This document shows positions 1 through 4,690 of a stretch of 5,439 bases of DNA, piece by piece (position 1 is the stretch's first letter; each line of letters starts with the position of its first letter). A model generated the notes under the pieces. The model had not been told where the DNA came from and made no database searches. It worked only from the letters and a program-made list of their open reading frames with translations. The stretch covers positions 1 to 5,439 of the forward strand of contig JBGPYQ010000226.1 in NCBI GenBank assembly GCA_041493345.1, written 5' to 3'. Position numbers and translations under genes: made by a program. Source of the DNA: VBDM01 sp041493345 (GTDB lineage: Bacteria; Pseudomonadota; Gammaproteobacteria; Burkholderiales; SG8-39).

Positions 1-128
1 CGGTGCTCGCCCGCCACAAGGTCCCCTACACCGCGTTCAAGTACGCGGAGAACACCGGACAGATGGCGCCGATCCGCGAGCAGGCCGGCACTTTCGCCGA
101 TTCCATCAAACTATGGAGCGAAGCATGA
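1..128 (+). CDS. bcrC: Benzoyl-CoA reductase subunit C, C-terminal 41 residues (5' end outside window)
   Basis: Reading from base 3, an open frame runs off the left edge and ends at TGA 126-128. The last 41 residues include the stretches KYAENTGQ, IREQAGTF and SDS-like ADSIKLWSEA, which resemble the C-terminus of the BcrC/BadD/BzdN subunit of class I benzoyl-CoA reductase (HgdB/BcrB/BcrC family). In the known enzyme this subunit pairs with BcrB to form the [4Fe-4S]-containing module that binds and reduces the aromatic ring. The assignment rests on this short tail plus its position directly upstream of bcrB, bcrA and bcrD, which matches the usual C-B-A-D order. The cluster-binding cysteines lie outside the window, so they cannot be checked. 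A paralogous family member such as a methylbenzoyl-CoA reductase subunit is possible. Confidence 0.85.
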   Translation, partial: VLARHKVPYTAFKYAENTGQMAPIREQAGTFADSIKLWSEA

Positions 129-143
129 GCCACGGAGCAGGGG

Positions 144-161
144 CCCCACGCTCGCGTGGGG
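144..161 (+). promoter_or_regulatory. Intercistronic stem-loop between bcrC and bcrB
   Basis: A perfect 7-bp GC-rich stem, CCCCACG (144-150) with CGTGGGG (155-161), closes a CTCG tetraloop, 16 nt after the bcrC stop codon. There is no run of T after it, so it does not look like a standard intrinsic terminator. A role in mRNA processing, in stabilising the 3' end of the bcrC part of the message, or in partial attenuation is inference. The rest of the 129-237 gap holds only an 8-bp direct repeat (CGACGAAT at 190-197 and 201-208) and the bcrB ribosome binding site. Confidence 0.55.
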
Positions 162-225
162 ATGCGACCAGGCGAGTGCGGCAAGGTGGCGACGAATCAC
201 CGACGAATGCAGCGCACACCAGTAA

Positions 226-231
226 AGGAAG
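226..231 (+). promoter_or_regulatory. Ribosome binding site of bcrB
   Basis: AGGAAG lies six bases upstream of ATG 238, a good Shine-Dalgarno spacing. It supports 238 as the start; the next in-frame methionines, at 256 and 259, have no comparable site. Confidence 0.7.
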
Positions 232-237
232 CCACCC

Positions 238-1581
238 ATGAATTCCACCGTGCAGATGATGCCACCGCAACCTTCGAAGAAACCGGCCGCACCGGTGCAG
301 AAAGAGGACGCGATGTTGTTGCAGAAGGAGATGATCAACCGCAACTACCACGAGCTCGCAATCTCACACGATCAGGGAAAAAAGATCTGCGCCACCTTCG
401 TGCCGGGCAACCTGAACGAGCTGGTGATGTGCTTCGATTTTGCGCGGAGCCTGCCCGAGACCAACGCGCTTCAGAGCGGGTTGAGAAAGAAATCGGGCAA
501 GTTCATCATGGACGCCGAGCGTGACGGCCATTCCGAGGACGTCTGCACCTACGTCAAGACCGACCTCGGCATGATGCTGGGCGGCGACATCGGCCCGACC
601 GGCGAGCCGCTGCCCAAGCCCGACCTGCTGCTCCTCTCCTACACCGGCTGCTTCACCTTCATGAAGTGGTTCGAGCTGATCCGGCAGAAGTACGGCTGCG
701 AGGCGACCATGCTGCACGTGCCCTACCAGGGCGACGGCCGGGTCTCGAAGAACATGCGTGACTACGTGGTGAAACAGCTCAAGGAAACCGTGATCCCGGC
801 GCTCGAGCGCGTTTCGGGCGTCAAGTTCGACATCGACCGCCTGCGCGAGTACATGAAGGAGTCGGTCAAGGCCGAGGAAGACCTGGTCCACGTGCTTCAG
901 TCCGCGAAGCACCGCCCCTCCCCGATCGACGGCTACTTCGGCGCGGTGTATTACATCGGCCCGATCTTCACCGCCTTCCGCGGCACGCCCGAGGCGACGC
1001 AGTTCTACAGCGTGCTGCGCAGGGAGATCGACGAGCGCGTGCGCGAAGGCAAGGGGCCGATCACCCCCGAGGGCGAACTCACCGAGGAGAAATACCGCCT
1101 CGTCGTCGAGGGTCCACCCAACTGGACCAGCTTTCGCGACTTCTGGAAGATGTTCTACGACGAGGGCGCGGTGGTGGTCGCTTCCACGTACGCCAAGGTC
1201 GGCGGCACCTACGATTTCGGCTTCCGCCACGATCCGGAACATCCGCTGGAGTCGCTCGCCGATTATTGCCTGGGCTGCTACACCAACCTCAATTTTCCGC
1301 AGCGGATCGACATGATCTGCAAGTACATCGAGGAGTACCAGGCCGACGGCCTCCTGATCAACTCGATCAAAAGCTGCAACAGCTTCTCGGCGGGGCAACT
1401 GCTGATCCTGCGCGAAGTCGAGAAACGTACCGGCAAGCCGGCGGCGTTCATCGAGTCGGACCTGGTTGACCCGCGCTACTTTTCTGCGGCCAACATCAAG
1501 AATCGCCTCGAGAGCTACTTCCAGATGATCAAGGCGAAAAGGGTCGCCCAGGCGGCCGCTGCGCCCGTGACGACCCATTAG
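238..1581 (+). CDS. bcrB: Class I benzoyl-CoA reductase subunit B
   Basis: This 447-residue cytoplasmic protein belongs to the HgdB/BcrB/BcrC (2-hydroxyacyl-CoA dehydratase D-component-like) family and is full length for BcrB/BadE/BzdO. With BcrC it forms the catalytic module that reduces benzoyl-CoA to cyclohexa-1,5-diene-1-carbonyl-CoA. Recognisable segments are FVPGNLNEL (54-62), GHSEDVCTYVK (97-107), LLSYTGCFTFMKW (132-144), VVEGPPNWT (289-297), ADYCLGCYTN (341-350), IKSCNSFSAGQ (377-387) and FIESDLVDPRYF (404-415). Cys103, Cys138 and Cys380 sit in family-conserved contexts and are the likely [4Fe-4S] ligands; that is inferred by comparison with dehydratase relatives. The first 30 or so residues are Pro/Lys-rich and probably flexible. 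It is followed after 10 nt by bcrA. The substrate could instead be a methyl- or hydroxybenzoyl-CoA, which sequence alone does not settle. Confidence 0.95.
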   Translation: MNSTVQMMPPQPSKKPAAPVQKEDAMLLQKEMINRNYHELAISHDQGKKICATFVPGNLNELVMCFDFARSLPETNALQSGLRKKSGKFIMDAERDGHSEDVCTYVKTDLGMMLGGDIGPTGEPLPKPDLLLLSYTGCFTFMKWFELIRQKYGCEATMLHVPYQGDGRVSKNMRDYVVKQLKETVIPALERVSGVKFDIDRLREYMKESVKAEEDLVHVLQSAKHRPSPIDGYFGAVYYIGPIFTAFRGTPEATQFYSVLRREIDERVREGKGPITPEGELTEEKYRLVVEGPPNWTSFRDFWKMFYDEGAVVVASTYAKVGGTYDFGFRHDPEHPLESLADYCLGCYTNLNFPQRIDMICKYIEEYQADGLLINSIKSCNSFSAGQLLILREVEKRTGKPAAFIESDLVDPRYFSAANIKNRLESYFQMIKAKRVAQAAAAPVTTH

Positions 1582-1585
1582 GAGA
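1580..1585 (+). promoter_or_regulatory. Ribosome binding site of bcrA, overlapping the bcrB stop
   Basis: AGGAGA begins inside the bcrB TAG stop codon (1579-1581) and ends six bases before ATG 1592. Terminating ribosomes on bcrB would cover it, so translational coupling of the two subunits is likely. Confidence 0.75.
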
Positions 1586-1591
1586 ACGCGC

Positions 1592-2932
1592 ATGCGCTGC
1601 TTCATCGGCATCGACCTGGGCTCGACCACCACCAAGGCGCTGGTGATCGACGAGCAGCGCAACGTGATCGGGCGCGGAATCACCAACTCGCGCTCCAACT
1701 ACGACGCGGCCGCGGCGATCGCCAAGCAGGAAGCGCTCCTCAATGCGCGCTTCCATCTGTTCCGCGAAGCGCTGGCGCGCTCTGGCGCGCTCAATGGCGG
1801 GCTCGAGGACTTCATCGGACAGCTCGAGCGCGATTTCCGCCTGGAACAATTCCTGGAACAACTGGCCGACCTCGAGGCCACCTGCCGGCGCAACGTGGAA
1901 GGGCCGCGCTTCGGCGCCGCCGCCCCTGGCGTGCTCGCCGCGCTCGAAGAAGTGTTCAAGCGGCTGCAGGCTGAGGCGCCGGAGCTCTTCGCCCCGGGCG
2001 CCAAGCGCAAATCGGATTTCTTCCGCGATATCGCGGGGAGCCGCTACCTTGCCCTAGGGGAGACCGTCGCCAAGGAAGCGGGCGTGCGCTACGACATGCT
2101 GCTCAATGTCTTCGATCGCTCCATCATCGAGGTCGAGAACCGCGTCTACGGCGATTCGATCAAACCCCATCTGCTGACGGCGCTCAAGCGTACGTTCGAG
2201 GCGCAGCCGGAAACCGCGGGCCGCGAGGACGCCGTGCGCGCGCCGATCCAGGGCGTGCTCGACACCGCGCTCGAGGAGACCTACGTGGTCGGCACCGGTT
2301 ACGGCCGCGCGCGGCTGCCCTTTTCCAAGGAGCACATCCGTTCCGAGATTCTGTGCCACGGCTTGGGAGCTCACGTCATGTACCCGGGCACTGCCACGGT
2401 GCTCGACATCGGCGGCCAGGACACCAAGGCGATCCAGGTGGATGCGCAGGGCATCGTCGAAAGCTTCCAGATGAACGACCGCTGCGCCGCGGGCTGCGGC
2501 CGCTACCTCGGCTACATCGCCGACGAGATGAACATGGGCCTGCACGAGCTCGGGCCGCTCGCGATGAAGTCCACCAAGACGATCAAGATCAATTCGACCT
2601 GCACCGTATTCGCCGGCGCCGAGCTGCGCGACCGGCTGTCCCTCGGCGACAAGCGCGAGGACATCATGGCCGGGCTGCACCGCGCCATCGTTCTGCGCGC
2701 CATGTCGATCCTCGCGCGCTCGGGCGGCATCCGCAACGAATTTACCTTCACCGGCGGGGTCGCCAAGAACGAGGCCGCGGTGAAAGCGCTCAAGGATCTC
2801 GTCAGGGAGAACTACGGCGAGCTGACACTCAACATCGATCCGGATTCGATCTACACCGGAGCGCTCGGCGGCGCGACCTTCGCGTGGCGCGCGGTCGTCG
2901 AGGAAGGCATGACCGCGGAGGCGAGGAAATGA
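1592..2932 (+). CDS. bcrA: Class I benzoyl-CoA reductase subunit A (ATPase/electron activator)
   Basis: This 446-residue protein belongs to the BadF/BadG/BcrA/BcrD ATPase family (ASKHA fold). With BcrD it forms the module that accepts electrons from ferredoxin and couples ATP hydrolysis to their transfer onto the BcrB/BcrC module. The phosphate-1 motif GIDLGSTTTK is at 6-15, the phosphate-2 motif DIGGQDTK at 272-279 and the late glycine motif FTGGV at 386-390. Cys298 (NDRCAAGCG) and Cys337 (NSTCTVFAG) are 39 residues apart, the spacing of the two cysteines in the HgdC dehydratase activator, and should ligate the [4Fe-4S] cluster shared with BcrD. Cys302 is an extra nearby cysteine. About 168 residues between the two phosphate motifs have no counterpart in BcrD; this region includes the segments FAPGAKRKSDFFRDIAGS and ETYVVGTGYGRARLPF. 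The stop codon overlaps the bcrD start (ATGA). Also named badF or bzdP. Confidence 0.95.
   Translation: MRCFIGIDLGSTTTKALVIDEQRNVIGRGITNSRSNYDAAAAIAKQEALLNARFHLFREALARSGALNGGLEDFIGQLERDFRLEQFLEQLADLEATCRRNVEGPRFGAAAPGVLAALEEVFKRLQAEAPELFAPGAKRKSDFFRDIAGSRYLALGETVAKEAGVRYDMLLNVFDRSIIEVENRVYGDSIKPHLLTALKRTFEAQPETAGREDAVRAPIQGVLDTALEETYVVGTGYGRARLPFSKEHIRSEILCHGLGAHVMYPGTATVLDIGGQDTKAIQVDAQGIVESFQMNDRCAAGCGRYLGYIADEMNMGLHELGPLAMKSTKTIKINSTCTVFAGAELRDRLSLGDKREDIMAGLHRAIVLRAMSILARSGGIRNEFTFTGGVAKNEAAVKALKDLVRENYGELTLNIDPDSIYTGALGGATFAWRAVVEEGMTAEARK
2917..2921 (+). promoter_or_regulatory. Ribosome binding site of bcrD, inside bcrA
   Basis: GGAGG lies seven bases before ATG 2929, within the last codons of bcrA. 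It fixes the bcrD start at 2929. The frame stays open further upstream, but translation there reads an out-of-frame copy of bcrA and shows no family similarity. Confidence 0.75.
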
Positions 2933-3771
2933 TTACGACCGTCGGCATCGACATCGGCTCCGGCGCCGTCAAGACGACGCTATTCAGAACGAGTGGCGCA
3001 ACGAATGATTGGCTGGCCAAGCGCGTCGAGCGCATTCGCCGGCGCGACCCGATGCAACTCGCGCGCGACGGCTACGACGAGGTGCTCAAGGAAGCCGGAC
3101 TGAAGCCCGCCGACGTTGACTACGTGGCCACCACCGGCGAAGGCGAGAACGTCAAGTTCGCCACCGGCCACTTCTACTCGATGACCACCCATGCCCGCGG
3201 CGGCATTTTCCTGCGGCCGGACGCGCGCGCCGTGGCCGACATCGGCGCGCTCAACGGCCGCGCCATCTACATCGACGGGCGCGGCAAGGTGCTCCAATAC
3301 AAGATGACCAGCCAGTGCGCCTCGGGAAGCGGCCAGTTCCTGGAGAACATCGCCCGCTACCTGGGCGTCGCGCTCGACGAGATCGGCCCGCTGTCGAGGA
3401 CCTCGACCAACCCGGAAAAGGTGAGCTCGATCTGCGCCGTGCTCGCCGAGACCGACGTCATCAACATGGTGTCGCGCGGCATTCCGACGTCCGACATCCT
3501 GAAGGGGATCCACATTTCGATGGCCTCGCGATTGGTCAAGCTGCTGAAAGTCACCGGCATCACGCAGGGCACGGTGTTGCTCACCGGCGGTCTCGCGCTC
3601 GACATCGGCCTGCTTGCGGCGCTGCAGGAAGAGCTGGTCGCCGAAAAAATAATGGGACTCACGGCGGTCAACCACCCCGACTCGATCTACGCCGGGGCCG
3701 TCGGTGCGGCGCTGTGGGGCGCGTTCCGCCATGAAAAACTCGCTCAACTGGAGGCGCGCGCCGCCGCCTGA
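2929..3771 (+). CDS. bcrD: Class I benzoyl-CoA reductase subunit D (ATPase/electron activator)
   Basis: This 280-residue protein is the second, shorter member of the BadF/BadG/BcrA/BcrD ATPase family and the partner of BcrA. The phosphate-1 motif GIDIGSGAVKTT is at 6-17. Cys130 (TSQCASGSGQFLENI) and Cys169 (SSICAVLAE) are 39 residues apart and would supply two ligands to the subunit-bridging [4Fe-4S] cluster. The late glycine motif LTGGL is at 218-222, followed by a PDSIYAGAVG segment near 250-259. The phosphate-2 position reads DIGALNGRA (104-112) rather than the canonical DIGGQDTK of BcrA; I believe this is usual for D subunits but cannot confirm it here. Start 2929 is chosen because it overlaps the bcrA stop by 4 nt, has GGAGG at 2917-2921 and places the ATPase motif right at the N-terminus. 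Ferredoxin follows 18 nt later. Also named badG or bzdQ. Confidence 0.95.
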   Translation: MITTVGIDIGSGAVKTTLFRTSGATNDWLAKRVERIRRRDPMQLARDGYDEVLKEAGLKPADVDYVATTGEGENVKFATGHFYSMTTHARGGIFLRPDARAVADIGALNGRAIYIDGRGKVLQYKMTSQCASGSGQFLENIARYLGVALDEIGPLSRTSTNPEKVSSICAVLAETDVINMVSRGIPTSDILKGIHISMASRLVKLLKVTGITQGTVLLTGGLALDIGLLAALQEELVAEKIMGLTAVNHPDSIYAGAVGAALWGAFRHEKLAQLEARAAA

Positions 3772-3778
3772 ATTTCCC

Positions 3779-3784
3779 GGGAGA
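3779..3784 (+). promoter_or_regulatory. Ribosome binding site of the ferredoxin gene
   Basis: GGGAGA ends five bases before ATG 3790, in the 18-nt gap after bcrD. Confidence 0.65.
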
Positions 3785-3789
3785 ATGAC

Positions 3790-4032
3790 ATGGCTCTGCT
3801 AATCAACCAGGACTGCACCGAGTGCGACGCCTGCATACCCGTCTGTCCCAACGAGGCGATCACCAAGGGGACGCCTTACGTGATCGATGCCCTGCGCTGC
3901 ACCGAATGCGTCGGCGCCGAAGACGAGCCGCAGTGCAAGCTCGTCTGCCCTTCAAACTGCATATTCGACAATCCGGACTTCCGCGAAACGCCGGAAGCGC
4001 TGCTGGAGAAGTACAAGGAGTTGCACGGGTAG
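3790..4032 (+). CDS. fdx: 2[4Fe-4S] ferredoxin of the Chromatium (Alvin) type, electron donor to benzoyl-CoA reductase
   Basis: This 80-residue acidic protein has two four-cysteine clusters. The first is Cys9, Cys12, Cys15 and Cys19 in the classical CxxCxxCxxxCP pattern. The second is Cys37, Cys40, Cys49 and Cys53, with an eight-residue spacer (CxxC-x8-CxxxCP) where clostridial ferredoxins have two residues, plus an additional Cys57. A C-terminal helix-like tail (ETPEALLEKYKELHG) follows. These are hallmarks of the Allochromatium vinosum-type ferredoxins, one of whose clusters has a very low potential. In known benzoyl-CoA pathways such a ferredoxin feeds electrons to the BcrA/BcrD module, and its place as last gene of the operon, 18 nt after bcrD, agrees. 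It is the equivalent of bzdM or badB. How it is re-reduced (2-oxoacid oxidoreductase or another reductase) is not shown here. Confidence 0.93.
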   Translation: MALLINQDCTECDACIPVCPNEAITKGTPYVIDALRCTECVGAEDEPQCKLVCPSNCIFDNPDFRETPEALLEKYKELHG

Positions 4033-4054
4033 ACCTGGGGAAGCTCTGATTAAC

Positions 4055-4081
4055 GTCATGCCCGCGAAAGCGGGCATCCAG
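4055..4081 (+). repeat. Hairpin repeat unit 1 (GAAA loop)
   Basis: A perfect 8-bp stem, ATGCCCGC (4058-4065) with GCGGGCAT (4070-4077), closes a GAAA tetraloop on the + strand, flanked by GTC and CCAG. It is an inverted copy of the unit at 4098-4124 with 25 of 27 bases the same. The two differences are paired and keep the stem intact. Confidence 0.8.
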
Positions 4082-4097
4082 CAAGCGGCTGAAATTC

Positions 4098-4124
4098 CTG
4101 GATTCCCGCTTTCGCGGGAATGAC
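4098..4124 (-). repeat. Hairpin repeat unit 2, dRS3-like
   Basis: ATTCCCGC (4102-4109) pairs with GCGGGAAT (4114-4121) around TTTC, which reads GAAA on the - strand. The core matches the ATTCCC-N8-GGGAAT pattern exactly and is opposed to unit 1. Confidence 0.8.
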
Positions 4125-4215
4125 GAAATCAGGGTTGATCAGAGCTTGCCTAGCTGTTGACGCAGGTCTTGCGTGGTGAACCGGCGCCGCGCTTGATGCT
4201 CTCGGCCTGACTCAG

Positions 4216-4251
4216 TTGCCGCTTCCCTATTGTCCCGTATTGGACTAATAT
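4216..4251 (+). promoter_or_regulatory. Putative promoter of the toxin-antitoxin operon
   Basis: TAATAT (4246-4251) is a good -10 candidate 31 nt before the antitoxin start. At 17-bp spacing the -35 would be the weak TTCCCT (4223-4228). An alternative pairing is TTGCCG (4216-4221) with TATTGG (4238-4243) at 16 bp. Either choice places the transcription start upstream of ATG 4283 and under the palindrome at 4228-4250. The exact start cannot be decided by eye. Confidence 0.4.
4228..4250. promoter_or_regulatory. Imperfect palindrome, candidate autoregulatory operator
   Basis: TATTGTCC (4228-4235) and GGACTAATA (4242-4250) form an inverted repeat with one unpaired base and a 6-base centre, covering the presumed promoter core. 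Xre-type antitoxins commonly repress their own operon by binding such repeats, so this is the most likely binding site. A partial further half-site may lie in GTCTCCAAT (4261-4269). Binding itself is inference. Confidence 0.45.
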
Positions 4252-4269
4252 GCTCGTTAAGTCTCCAAT

Positions 4270-4275
4270 GGGAAG
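4270..4275 (+). promoter_or_regulatory. Ribosome binding site that decides the antitoxin start
   Basis: GGGAAG ends seven bases before ATG 4283. The upstream in-frame ATG at 4250 overlaps the candidate -10 box and lacks a Shine-Dalgarno site, and ATG 4268 is also poorly placed, so 4283 is preferred. Confidence 0.55.
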
Positions 4276-4282
4276 AATTCAC

Positions 4283-4690
4283 ATGGCTGCCAAAGTTCTA
4301 CAAGTTACGAAACCGGTAAGCGCAAAGAAAGTCTCTCCGCCAGCGCTACGCACGGTATTTCGAATTGCAGATGCATGGGGACTCAGCAACAAGGAGCAGA
4401 TCAAGCTTCTTGGCAGTCCGCCGAAATCCTCTTTCTATCGATGGAAGCAGGGCAAGGAAGTCGTGCTGTCTCAGGACACGCTGGAACGAATTTCTTACAT
4501 TCTGGGGATTTACTCGGCCTTGCAAGTCCTCCTGCCCAGACCGGAAGCCGCCGATTCATGGATCAAGAAACCCAACACTGCCCCGCTGTTCGGGGGACAC
4601 AGTGCCCTGGATCGAATGGTGTCCGGTCAAGTTGGAGACCTGTACCTGGTTCGGCAATATCTGGACGCGCAAAGGGGCGGATGGGCGTGA
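4283..4690 (+). CDS. Xre/MbcA/ParS-family antitoxin (DUF2384-type) of a RES toxin-antitoxin pair
   Basis: From ATG 4283 this encodes 135 residues. After a basic, probably flexible N-terminus (1-20), residues 21-80 look like a helix-turn-helix region (FRIADAWGLSNKEQIKLLG, then SSFYRWKQGK). The C-terminal part, about 97-135 with PLFGGHSALDRMVSG and VRQYLDAQRGGWA, matches the toxin-binding domain of MbcA/ParS/Xre antitoxins, which typically ends in a short YLDAxRGGW-type tail that enters the toxin active site. The role is to neutralise the downstream RES toxin and probably to repress the shared promoter through the palindrome at 4228-4250. The end overlaps the toxin start, suggesting coupled translation. 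Codon use is visibly less GC-biased than in the bcr genes. A longer start at 4250 would give 146 residues. I do not assign a gene symbol. Confidence 0.88.
   Translation: MAAKVLQVTKPVSAKKVSPPALRTVFRIADAWGLSNKEQIKLLGSPPKSSFYRWKQGKEVVLSQDTLERISYILGIYSALQVLLPRPEAADSWIKKPNTAPLFGGHSALDRMVSGQVGDLYLVRQYLDAQRGGWA

Larger units (their letters stand above)
4041..4147. repeat. REPIN/MITE-like inverted-repeat element after the bcr operon
   Basis: Outer arms AAGCTCTGATTAAC (4041-4054) and GTTGATCAGAGCTT (4134-4147) are inverted copies with 13 of 14 bases matching. Weaker pairing extends out to 4035 and 4153. Inside lie two opposed 27-bp hairpin units (4055-4081 and 4098-4124) and a 16-base centre. No target duplication and no transposase are visible. 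The whole structure could fold into one long hairpin at the end of the bcr transcript and so act as a 3' stabiliser or weak terminator, although no T-run follows. Hairpins of the ATTCCC-N8-GGGAAT form resemble Neisseria dRS3-type repeats and are abundant in many betaproteobacteria. That this copy is mobile or repeated elsewhere in the genome is inference. Confidence 0.75.

Noticed and set aside
378..383. A6 run after GGG in bcrB, and another A6 run at 3644-3649 in bcrD, as possible frameshift sites.
   Set aside because: Both genes are full length in a single frame with conserved motifs after the runs, so there is no need for frameshifting.
364..1698. Long open frame on the - strand opposite bcrB.
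   Set aside because: It is a shadow of GC-rich codon structure in bcrB; the + strand product is an unmistakable family member and the - strand product has none of its motifs.
2353..2928. Upstream in-frame extension of bcrD to ATG 2353.
   Set aside because: It lies within bcrA in another frame, gives a very Arg/His-rich product, and would bury the N-terminal ATPase motif; the ATGA overlap with GGAGG marks 2929 as the start.
2980..3747. Long - strand open frame opposite bcrD.
   Set aside because: Shadow frame; no recognisable motif, and the + strand gene is certain.
4150..4217. A reverse-strand open stretch ending at TAG 4150-4152 just outside the inverted repeat, with a coding-like tail ending in PRKTCVNS.
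   Set aside because: It has no ATG or ribosome binding site before the next in-frame stop near 4281, overlaps the toxin-antitoxin promoter, and matches no family I can name. It might be a degraded 3' end of an older gene or insertion sequence, but this cannot be supported.
4375..4680. Extension of the RES toxin frame upstream to ATG 4375.
   Set aside because: This part overlaps the antitoxin gene in another frame and contains no RES-domain sequence; family proteins begin shortly before the conserved YR motif.
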